Assembly (NCBI GenBank): GCA_016927095.1
Contig: JAFGNI010000216.1
Span: 1-7,347 of the forward strand
DNA length: 7,347 nt
DNA from: Anaerolineae bacterium
GTDB taxonomy: Bacteria; Chloroflexota; Anaerolineae; B4-G1; SLSP01
Direction: 5' to 3'
Notes under the pieces: model-generated
Told to the model about the DNA's origin: nothing
The model's input: the letters and a program-made list of their open reading frames with translations, nothing else
The model's database searches: none
Shown: positions 1-5,296 of the stretch, one piece after another
How the letters are laid out: each line of letters starts with the position of its first letter
How positions within the stretch are numbered: position 1 is the stretch's first letter
Program-made: the position numbers and the translations under genes

Positions 1-327
1 GCAGGAGAGCGCCAGCACGCGGTGGGAGGTCGGGTCGATGCCTAGGAAGGGGATGTAGGGGAAGTAGTCCAGGTAATGAGAGACGTCACATAGCTGAACG
101 GCACTGAGATCTGAGATGATGAGGTCCGGCATAAGCCTGGGCGGAGGGCCTTGATCTGCCGACATGACGGGGAGCCGGACCACGTCGAGGCTGTGTGGAT
201 GCTCCCGGACTCTGTTCAGGATTGCCTCGACGCTATCCATCAACAGAGACTCACCTAAGAGCGCGACAAGTCGGGAGCCGGCTCTTCGGTCGTTGCTTTC
301 TAGCCGCATATCTCCGTCCTCTTGCAT
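1..327 (-). CDS. Small response-regulator-like hypothetical protein (partial, runs off left edge)
   Basis: Read on the minus strand from ATG 327-325, the frame stays open for 109 codons to the window edge, so only the N-terminal part is present. It begins with about 18 polar residues. Then comes a pattern of strand RLVALLGESLLM, helix DSVEAILNRV, a short LDVVRL strand, the acidic-ended strand PDLIISDL, and a strand FLGIDPTSHRVLAL. This resembles the alternating strand/helix order of a degenerate receiver (CheY-like) domain. I recall similar short orphan proteins, of the GDSLLxxGVxxxL...PDLVIxDL...GLDP type, from Chloroflexota genomes; that is memory, not a search. An AAGGAG motif lies about 12 bases upstream of the ATG. 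The same frame is open upstream to a stop at 448-450 but has no ATG, GTG or TTG there, which supports this start. It is divergent from the dehydratase gene. A regulatory or signalling role is possible but not shown. Confidence 0.6.
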   Translation of the reverse strand, partial: MQEDGDMRLESNDRRAGSRLVALLGESLLMDSVEAILNRVREHPHSLDVVRLPVMSADQGPPPRLMPDLIISDLSAVQLCDVSHYLDYFPYIPFLGIDPTSHRVLALSC

Positions 328-468
328 GCTGACGCCTATCTCCTTCAGCGCGTCTGACGCCGGCTGAAGGAAGACCCGGTTGGTGACCTCAAGCCTCAGA
401 GAGGGAATCTCCCCTGATTGTATGCTATTCCTTACGACGCTCTCCGGTCACTTTGGATACGGACGCTT

Positions 469-496
469 TTGACTCTCTTGCACTCTCATTCAGAAT
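469..496 (+). promoter_or_regulatory. Alternative distal promoter candidate for the dehydratase gene
   Basis: TTGACT at 469-474 matches five of six bases of the sigma-70 -35 consensus. CAGAAT at 491-496 matches four of six of the -10 consensus, at a 16-bp spacer. Transcription would begin near 503 and leave a leader of about 80 bases. This is based on motif matching only. Confidence 0.3.
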
Positions 497-526
497 AGCA
501 GCAAGGCGGTCCGGGAGGGCGATCGA

Positions 527-555
527 TTGGCCCGGCGGGTCAGTCTTGTGATATC
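527..555 (+). promoter_or_regulatory. Proximal extended -10 promoter candidate for the dehydratase/URO-D run
   Basis: TTGGCC at 527-532 is followed after 17 bases by GATATC at 550-555, with a TG dinucleotide at 547-548 in the extended -10 position. The start point would fall near 562, leaving a leader of about 21 bases that just includes the AGGAGG ribosome binding site. The core TCTTGTGATA at 544-553 recurs upstream of the fourth URO-D gene at 6243-6252. It may therefore be either a shared promoter core or a shared regulator site. Confidence 0.4.
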
Positions 556-569
556 TGGACTGCCTACTC

Positions 570-575
570 AGGAGG
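570..575 (+). promoter_or_regulatory. Strong Shine-Dalgarno site of the dehydratase gene
   Basis: AGGAGG lies seven bases before ATG 583. It fixes the start and is the best ribosome binding site in the window. Confidence 0.75.
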
Positions 576-582
576 TCCCAAG

Positions 583-1737
583 ATGAAGATTGCAGAGATC
601 CGTGTTGTGCGTGTGGCCTTGCCACAGGCGGCGTCCAAGACGGAGCCACGTCGCCCTTCCTGGGCGGCGGAGGCTGAGGTGGCCAATCCCATGTCTCGCT
701 ATGCTAAGGTGAAGCGGCATCGCAGTATGTGGCTGCCCAAGTGGGAAGGTGCCTGGGTGCAGGTGACGGCGGAGGATGGGACCTGGGGACTCGGCACGCT
801 GAACTACGCCCCGGTGACAGCGCCTGTGGTGGCGCATCTGGCCTCGCAGTTGGTAGGCGAGGACTGCATGGCCATCGACAAGCTCGCCGATATGATGTTC
901 CGGATGACGAAGCCCTACGGCTCGACGGGCCTGGCATCGTACGCCATCAGTGGCATTGATCTGGCCTTGTGGGACCTCAAAGGGAAGCTCTTGGGGCAGC
1001 CGGTCTATGCGTTGCTCGGCGGCCCCCAGAAGGATCGCATCTTCTGCTATGCCACCGGGAACGACTACGACTGGTACAAGGAGCTCGGTTTCCGGGCTTT
1101 CAAGCTGGCATGTCCCTACGGCCCCGCTGACGGACTGGACGGGCTCCACCGCAATGAGGCCTTCGTCGCCAAGGCGCGCGAGACGATCGGCGATGACTGC
1201 GAGCTGATGCTCGACTGCTGGATGGCGTTTGATGTCGCGTACACGGTTCGGCTCGCGGAACACCTGCGGCCCTATCGCCTGAAGTGGATGGAAGAGTGTT
1301 TGATCCCCGAGGACTTCGACGGGCACATTGCCCTCCGTGAACGCCTGCCGTGGCAGACCTTGGCGACGGGCGAACATTGGTACACTCACGTTCCCTTCCA
1401 ATGGGCGATACGCCACGGCATCGTCGATATCCTGCAACCGGACATCAACTGGTGTGGCGGGATGACGACGGTCCGGAAGATCGCAGCGGCAGCTGATGCT
1501 GCCGGTATCAACGTCATCCTCCACGGTGGCGGCGTCACACCCTTTGGCCAGCACTTTACCCACGCAACGCCTTCGGCGCCTTGGTGCGAGTATTTCGTCG
1601 CCTCGCCGCCCGGCGTGCCCCTTGAGGCGGCTGCGCGCTTGCCCGGACAGGCGGTCGCCAAGGACGGCTGGCTCGTTCCGAGCGACGCGCCGGGGTTTGG
1701 GATGGAGATACTGGAAGAGTGGGTGACGGCGTACTGA
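583..1737 (+). CDS. Enolase-superfamily sugar-acid dehydratase, L-rhamnonate dehydratase-like
   Basis: The protein has 384 residues, close to the usual length for the mandelate racemase/muconate lactonizing family. An N-terminal capping domain (about 1-125) starts MKIAEIRVVRVALP, and a barrel domain follows with the family signature SGIDLALWDLKGKLLGQPVY (123-142). Likely Mg ligands are D211 (MLDCW), E237 (MEECL) and E264 (TGEH). The catalytic Asp/His pair is D287 (QPDINWCGG) and H314 (ILHGG). Blocks such as PMSRY (36-40), FCYATG, LMLDCW, LKWMEECL and QPDxxWCGG match L-rhamnonate dehydratase (RhmD) as I remember it. Known members abstract the proton next to the carboxylate of an acid sugar and lose water, giving a 2-keto-3-deoxy acid in the cytoplasm. 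The N-terminal specificity loop differs from E. coli RhmD: a His I recall before the loop Trp appears here as Ser26-Trp27. The true substrate could therefore be a related deoxy-sugar acid such as fuconate, lyxonate or an O-methyl derivative. It is the first gene of a run with three URO-D genes. Confidence 0.85.
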   Translation: MKIAEIRVVRVALPQAASKTEPRRPSWAAEAEVANPMSRYAKVKRHRSMWLPKWEGAWVQVTAEDGTWGLGTLNYAPVTAPVVAHLASQLVGEDCMAIDKLADMMFRMTKPYGSTGLASYAISGIDLALWDLKGKLLGQPVYALLGGPQKDRIFCYATGNDYDWYKELGFRAFKLACPYGPADGLDGLHRNEAFVAKARETIGDDCELMLDCWMAFDVAYTVRLAEHLRPYRLKWMEECLIPEDFDGHIALRERLPWQTLATGEHWYTHVPFQWAIRHGIVDILQPDINWCGGMTTVRKIAAAADAAGINVILHGGGVTPFGQHFTHATPSAPWCEYFVASPPGVPLEAAARLPGQAVAKDGWLVPSDAPGFGMEILEEWVTAY

Positions 1738-1741
1738 GCAT

Positions 1742-1769
1742 AGCGGTCAGCGGTCAGCTGTCAGCGAAC
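1742..1769. repeat. Heptamer tandem repeat, four units of AGCGGTC type
   Basis: Units in register are AGCGGTC, AGCGGTC, AGCTGTC and AGCGAAC, starting four bases after the dehydratase stop codon. Such short tandemly repeated spacers resemble the STRR-type intergenic repeats described in cyanobacteria and seen in other environmental phyla. Function is unknown. Confidence 0.75.
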
Positions 1770-1779
1770 ATCGGAAGGA

Positions 1780-1852
1780 GCAAGGAGAAGGAAGTAGGGA
1801 GTAGGCGGGCGAGGTTGATGCGGGTGCTTGCTCCTTACTTCTTTCTCCTTAC
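1780..1852 (+). repeat. Long imperfect inverted repeat forming a strand-specific RNA hairpin
   Basis: The left arm 1780-1806 is purine-rich and the right arm 1826-1852 pyrimidine-rich, with a 19-base loop. As plus-strand RNA, 26 of 27 positions can pair. Four of these are G-U wobbles (1790/1842, 1797/1835, 1802/1830 and 1804/1828), and the only mismatch is C1781/A1851. On the minus strand the four wobbles would become A-C mismatches, so the structure favours the sense transcript. The bases after it (CGCTGTCTTTCGG) contain no real U-tract, so it is not a textbook intrinsic terminator. It could attenuate transcription, act as an RNA processing or stability element separating dehydratase from URO-D expression, or be a remnant of a small repeat element. 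Confidence 0.65.
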
Positions 1853-1879
1853 CGCTGTCTTTCGGCCAAGGGAGTGCTT

Positions 1880-2962
1880 ATGGGACTCAGGATGACTTCG
1901 AAGGAACGGGTACTGACGGCTTTCGCCCGTCAGGAGCCGGATCGTGTACCGGTCAACTACTTCTCGAATCCCGGCATTGACCGGCGGCTGAAGGACCACT
2001 TCGGTCTGGCAGCGGACGACCATGAGGGTCTGCGCCGTGCGCTTGGCGTGGACTTTCGAACGGTGAATGCGCCGTACAGAGGGCCGCGTCTCCATCCTGA
2101 GATGCCCGATCGCCACGTGGATCCCTGTTGGGGCATCTGCACGCGCTGGGTGGCGCACGAGAGCGGCGGGTATTGGGACTACTGCGATTTCCCGCTCAGG
2201 GATGCGTCGTTGGCGGATGTCGAGGCTTGGGCTATGCCCTCGCCCGATGACTATGACTATGATGTTGTGGTCGAGATGTGCCGGGTCTACGGCGACTATG
2301 CCATCGTGACGGGCGGGGCGGGGCTGCCGGATGTGATCAACGCTACGGGGATGATCCGCAACATGGAGCAGGTGATGGTCGATCTGATTACCGACGATCC
2401 GGTCTTCCTGCGCTATGTCGAGCGGAAGAGCCGGATCCTGCTGGAGGTGACGCGGCGCACCCTGGAGGCAGCGAGGGGTGCCATCGATGTCCTTTGGATG
2501 GGGGAGGACCTGGGTACGCAGCGGGGGCCGCTAATCAGTCCGAAGCTCTACCGCAAGCACATCAAGCCGTGGCATGCCAGGTTTGCAGCGCTGGGCAAGG
2601 CTTACGGTATCCCCGTCGTCATCCACTCCTGCGGCTCCAGCAGTTGGGCCTTCGAGGACTTCATTGAGATCGGCATCAGCGTCGTGGACACTCTACAGCC
2701 GGAGGCTAAAGACATGGCGCCGGCGTATCTGAAGTCGCGCTACGGCGACCGGCTTGCGTTCCACGGCTGCATATCGACCGCAGGCCCGATGGCCTATGGG
2801 ACGGTCGACGAGGTCGTAGCGGATGTCCAGAAGACGTTGGCGACTATGATGCCCGGCGGTGGCTATGCGCTGTCGCCCACGCACCAGATTCAGGACAACT
2901 CGCCTACGGAGAACGTTGTGGCGATGTATGCGGCGGCGCAGCGGTATGGGGTGTACGGATAG
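1880..2962 (+). CDS. URO-D-family protein 1 (MtaA/CmuA-like methyltransferase fold, HSCG type)
   Basis: The protein has 360 residues, the normal size for uroporphyrinogen decarboxylase-family barrels. It begins MTSKERVLTAFARQEPDRVP (5-24), the N-terminal signature of the family. Barrel motifs follow in order: MGEDLGTQRGPLISPKLY (207-224), VVIHSCGSS (246-254), TLQPEAKDM (271-279), FHGCIST (294-300) and ALSPTHQIQDNSPTENV (330-346). Characterised MtaA/MtbA-type members move a methyl group from a methyl-corrinoid to a thiol, using zinc held by His-x-Cys and a distal Cys. Here H249 and C251 are kept, but the distal position appears to be H335 (SPTH). It is unlikely to be a heme-pathway HemE, because this is one of four divergent paralogs in a sugar-acid context. 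ATG 1880 is preferred because AAGGGAG at 1868-1874 sits five bases upstream; GTG 1874 overlaps that site, and ATG 1892 has a poorly spaced one. Substrate unknown. Confidence 0.85.
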   Translation: MGLRMTSKERVLTAFARQEPDRVPVNYFSNPGIDRRLKDHFGLAADDHEGLRRALGVDFRTVNAPYRGPRLHPEMPDRHVDPCWGICTRWVAHESGGYWDYCDFPLRDASLADVEAWAMPSPDDYDYDVVVEMCRVYGDYAIVTGGAGLPDVINATGMIRNMEQVMVDLITDDPVFLRYVERKSRILLEVTRRTLEAARGAIDVLWMGEDLGTQRGPLISPKLYRKHIKPWHARFAALGKAYGIPVVIHSCGSSSWAFEDFIEIGISVVDTLQPEAKDMAPAYLKSRYGDRLAFHGCISTAGPMAYGTVDEVVADVQKTLATMMPGGGYALSPTHQIQDNSPTENVVAMYAAAQRYGVYG

Positions 2963-3048
2963 GGGATAAGGGAGAAGGGAAGAGGGGACAGGGGACAGGG
3001 GACAGGGGACAGAGGCTTGTACTCGGGGGAGGGAGCTCGCTGTGGGGT
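2963..3048. other. Purine-rich spacer between URO-D genes 1 and 2
   Basis: These 86 bases are almost entirely G and A on the plus strand up to about 3014. They include many GGG/GGGG runs and the four-unit GGGGACA repeat. GGGGGAGGGAG near 3025-3034 could serve as a distant ribosome binding site for the next gene. No coding signal is seen. Confidence 0.6.
2984..3011 (+). repeat. Four tandem GGGGACA heptamers, G-quadruplex motif
   Basis: Four perfect, in-register copies of GGGGACA give four G4 runs separated by three-base ACA loops, which is a canonical G-quadruplex pattern on the coding (mRNA) strand. Additional G-runs at 2962-2980 extend it. It ends about 37 bases before the start codon of the second URO-D gene, so a folded structure could affect translation or RNA stability there. 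Whether it folds is not shown. Confidence 0.8.
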
Positions 3049-4089
3049 ATGCCGAATAGGGGGCCGATGACACCGAGGGAACGGTTCTTGGATGTGCTGA
3101 GCTTTCGCCGGCCCGCCGACCGGTTGCCGATGGTCGAGTGGGCGCCGTGGTGGGACAAGACGATGGCGCGGTGGGAGGGGGAGGGATTGCCGGCGGGGAT
3201 GGATTTGGAGTCCTCGCAGCGCTACTTCGGTCTGGATCCCTTGCTCCTGATTTCCGCGCCAGGGCGATCGAAGGCTTGTCCGGGTCCGGCGTACCACGGC
3301 GGGCCGATCATCCACGATGAGGCGTCGTATGAGGCCGTGTTGCCCACGCTCTACACCGATGACATCATCGATGACGTGGTCGCTGCCGCACGCGCGCTCA
3401 AGCCGAAGCACGACCGAGGCGAGGTGATCATCCGGCTCTGGCTGGACGGCTTCTTCTGGTTCCCGCGCACTCTCTTTGGCATCGAGCCGCACTTCTACGC
3501 CTTCTATGACCAGCCCGACCTTATGCACCGGATGAACAGCGATCTGGCGGACTTCAATAACCGGGTTGTCGAGGCGCTCTTCCCGGTGTTGGTGCCCGAC
3601 ATGGTTGGTTTCGCTGAGGATATGTCCTACAATCACGGCCCTATGCTGTCCAAGCAGGCCTTTGAGACCTTCCTGATGCCCTACTATCGCCGGGTGATCC
3701 CCCACATCAAGGACTACGCCGGTGAAAACCCCAGGGGGGCGAAGGTGTTGATCGATAGCGATGGTGATATCACTAAGATGATCCCGTGGATGTTGGCGGC
3801 AGGGATCGAGGGGGTCTACCCGTTGGAGCGCCAGGCGGGTGTTGATATTGCCAAGATCCGCAGAGCGTATCCCGAATTCCTGATGATGGGCGGCTACGAC
3901 AAGATGGTGATGTTTCGCAGTGAGGCCGCGATGCGGGCCGAGTTCGAGCGGCTGCTTCCGGTGATGCGCTCGGGCGGCTACATCCCGTCGGTAGATCACC
4001 AGACGCCGCCCGAGGTGTCGTTGGCGGCCTACCGGATCTACGTGAGGCTATTTGAGGCGTATTGCCGGCGGGCGGTGGGGGCTGAATGA
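3049..4089 (+). CDS. URO-D-family protein 2 (divergent, DSDG type without His-x-Cys)
   Basis: The protein has 346 residues, normal for the family. It opens MTPRERFLDVLSFRRPADRLP (7-27). Barrel segments include VGFAEDMSYNHGPMLSKQAF (186-205), VLIDSDGDI (233-241), EGVYPLERQAGVDI (254-267), LMMGGYDK (278-285) and GGYIPSVDHQTPPEVS (309-324). At the position where methyltransferase members carry the zinc-binding HxCG, this protein reads D236-S-D238-G, so both usual ligands are replaced by acids. H317 is retained near the C-terminus, where a distal metal ligand is expected. It may bind a different metal, act without one, or use a different cofactor. Start choice is uncertain: ATG 3049 has a GGAGGGAG 14 bases upstream, while ATG 3067 has AGGGGG only three bases away but matches the family start better. 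The stop codon overlaps an ATG (ATGA at 4086-4089) in the next frame. Confidence 0.82.
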   Translation: MPNRGPMTPRERFLDVLSFRRPADRLPMVEWAPWWDKTMARWEGEGLPAGMDLESSQRYFGLDPLLLISAPGRSKACPGPAYHGGPIIHDEASYEAVLPTLYTDDIIDDVVAAARALKPKHDRGEVIIRLWLDGFFWFPRTLFGIEPHFYAFYDQPDLMHRMNSDLADFNNRVVEALFPVLVPDMVGFAEDMSYNHGPMLSKQAFETFLMPYYRRVIPHIKDYAGENPRGAKVLIDSDGDITKMIPWMLAAGIEGVYPLERQAGVDIAKIRRAYPEFLMMGGYDKMVMFRSEAAMRAEFERLLPVMRSGGYIPSVDHQTPPEVSLAAYRIYVRLFEAYCRRAVGAE

Positions 4090-4161
4090 GCGAATGGCGG
4101 AATCGGCGAATGGGCGAGTCAGCGAGAAAGCGAGCAAGCAAGAAAGCGAAGGGGCGGATGG
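4090..4161. repeat. Nine-unit octamer tandem repeat of GCGARNRR type
   Basis: In-register octamers from 4090 read GCGAATGG, CGGAATCG, GCGAATGG, GCGAGTCA, GCGAGAAA, GCGAGCAA, GCAAGAAA, GCGAAGGG and GCGGATGG. The array begins at the base after the stop codon of URO-D gene 2. It is the third kind of short tandem repeat in the three spacers of this gene run. If translated from ATG 4086 it would give a basic low-complexity leader (ESARKRASKKAKGR), which argues that it is untranslated spacer. Confidence 0.75.
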
Positions 4162-4220
4162 TGGGCGCTACGTGGCTATCGCGTGACGGGATGAATTCAA
4201 GTGAGGTGACGGTGGATGAG

Positions 4221-5234
4221 ATGACGGGGCGGCAGCGGATGGCGGCGATCTTTGCGGGTGGCGCGGACCGCTGTGGGTTCTGGCACGGCAATCCGCATCC
4301 GGATTCGACGAAGATCTACTATCCCGCTTTTGGTGTGGCGGATGACATGGAGCTGTCGGTCAAGCTGGGCGATGACTTTGTCTGGATTATGGCAGACCGC
4401 GCCTGGTCGCATCCCGATGGCAGGCCGATGTTCGATGTCTTGGGAGGACAGGCGCGGGTCAGTCTCAACCAGGACGGCGTCTTTGCCGAGACGACAAGCG
4501 TGGCCGAGGTCGAAGCCTTCGACTGGCCCGATCTTGACTACCTGGACTTCACGTGCGTGTTGGCGGAGATCGACCGCGCCCGATCGCACGGGTTCTATAT
4601 CCTCTCGGGGATGTGGTCGCCTTTCTTCCACGTGGTCGCCGACTTCTTCGGTATGGCGAACTACTTTGTCAAGATGTACACGGATCCGGCTGTGGTCGAC
4701 GCGGTGACCGAGCACGTGGTCGACTTCTACCTGGCGGCGAATGAGCGTTACTTCGCGCAGGTCGGGGACCGGATGGACGCTTTCTTCTTTGGCAACGATT
4801 TCGGCAGCCAACTGGACCTGCTGATCAGCCCCAAGCTCTTCAAGCGCTTTGTGCTGCCATCCTTTGTGAAGTTCACGGACCAGGGGAAGTCCTACGGCTA
4901 CAAGGTCGTGCTGCACTCCTGTGGGGCCATCGAGCGCACCATTCCGGCGCTTATCGATGCGGGGGTGGACGGCCTGCATCCGCTGCAGGCGCTGGCCAGG
5001 GGCATGGATGCCGAGACGTTGGCGCGGAAGTACAAGGGCGACCTCGTCTTCATCGGCGGGGTCGACACGCAGCAGTTGCTCCCCTTCGGCACCCCGGAGC
5101 AGGTTCGCGCAGAGGTGCAGCGGCTCAAGGGGGTCTTTGGCCCGCAGTTCGTGGTCTCGCCGAGCCATGAGGCGCTGCTGCCGAATGTGTCGGTGGCGAA
5201 CTTGGTCGCAATGGCGGAGGCTGCACACGCCTAG
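4221..5234 (+). CDS. URO-D-family protein 3 (HSCG type)
   Basis: From ATG 4221 the protein has 337 residues and starts MTGRQRMAAIFAGGADRCGFW, in line with the family N-terminus. Barrel motifs are MDAFFFGNDFGSQ (185-197), LLISPKLFKRFVLPSF (200-215), KVVLHSCGAI (228-237), DGLHPLQA (250-257), LVFIGGVDTQQLLPFGTPEQV (275-295) and FVVSPSHEALLP (310-321). H232 and C234 form the His-x-Cys pair, and H316 occupies the usual distal-ligand position. FIGGVDTQ..LPFGTPEQV is typical of methyltransferase-like URO-D proteins. The start is ambiguous. ATG 4086 overlaps the upstream stop as ATGA, but would translate the octamer repeat. ATG 4191 lacks a good ribosome binding site. GAGGTGA at 4203-4209 could serve ATG 4221 or GTG 4212. 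It is the last gene of the plus-strand run and faces the AraC-type gene. Substrate unknown. Confidence 0.83.
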   Translation: MTGRQRMAAIFAGGADRCGFWHGNPHPDSTKIYYPAFGVADDMELSVKLGDDFVWIMADRAWSHPDGRPMFDVLGGQARVSLNQDGVFAETTSVAEVEAFDWPDLDYLDFTCVLAEIDRARSHGFYILSGMWSPFFHVVADFFGMANYFVKMYTDPAVVDAVTEHVVDFYLAANERYFAQVGDRMDAFFFGNDFGSQLDLLISPKLFKRFVLPSFVKFTDQGKSYGYKVVLHSCGAIERTIPALIDAGVDGLHPLQALARGMDAETLARKYKGDLVFIGGVDTQQLLPFGTPEQVRAEVQRLKGVFGPQFVVSPSHEALLPNVSVANLVAMAEAAHA

Positions 5235-5240
5235 ATAGGG

Positions 5241-5263
5241 GCGACGGATCACAGATCCGTCGC
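5241..5263. terminator. Perfect 10-bp inverted repeat between convergent genes
   Basis: GCGACGGATC, the loop ACA, then GATCCGTCGC form a perfect 10-bp stem with a 3-base loop. It lies seven bases after the stop of the third URO-D gene and 33 bases beyond the end of the AraC-type gene. The position suits a bidirectional terminator. Neither side has a U-tract, so it may be a Rho-assisted or RNA-stabilising hairpin, or a palindromic repeat element. Confidence 0.5.
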
Positions 5264-5296
5264 GAACGATTGGCGAAGGGGAATCCTTGAGGCGGG

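Larger units (their letters stand above)
328..582. other. Divergent intergenic spacer (255 bp)
   Basis: This stretch separates the minus-strand receiver-like gene from the plus-strand dehydratase gene. I see no convincing protein in it. Open frames here are short, and one minus-strand frame is merely a start-less continuation of the receiver-like gene. It holds two candidate plus-strand promoters, one near 469-496 and one at 527-555, and a strong ribosome binding site at 570-575. The minus-strand AAGGAG of the receiver-like gene lies close to its lower boundary. Confidence 0.6.
1738..1879. other. Spacer with heptamer repeat and long hairpin
   Basis: The 142 bases between the dehydratase and the first URO-D gene show no protein-coding signal. 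They hold a four-unit heptamer repeat (1742-1769), a purine-rich tract, and a 27-position hairpin (1780-1852). They end with the ribosome binding site AAGGGAG at 1868-1874. Confidence 0.6.

Noticed and set aside
164..367. 67-residue plus-strand open frame at the left edge
   Set aside because: It is Ser/Arg-rich and antisense to the receiver-like frame, with no ribosome binding site or motif.
568..1563. 331-residue minus-strand open frame opposite the dehydratase gene
   Set aside because: It lies antisense to a clearly homologous enzyme. Its composition is Arg/His/Pro-rich, with no recognisable motifs, as expected for a shadow frame in GC-rich DNA.
1874..1879. GTG 1874 as start of URO-D gene 1
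   Set aside because: The GTG overlaps the AAGGGAG ribosome binding site that is correctly spaced for ATG 1880.
2890..3999. 369-residue minus-strand open frame opposite URO-D gene 2
   Set aside because: Its sequence is low-complexity (PCPLSP repeats come from the GGGGACA array) and antisense to a family-matched gene. No domain is visible.
4090..4161. CRISPR-like array
   Set aside because: Units are contiguous 8-mers without spacers, so it is a simple tandem repeat.
1880..5234. URO-D genes as heme-pathway uroporphyrinogen decarboxylase (hemE)
   Set aside because: Multiple divergent copies, HxCG-type motifs and a sugar-acid neighbourhood do not fit the single housekeeping hemE, and no other heme genes are present.
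4197..5252. 351-residue minus-strand open frame opposite URO-D gene 3
   Set aside because: It is antisense to a gene with clear barrel motifs, and its translation is His/Arg-rich without structure.
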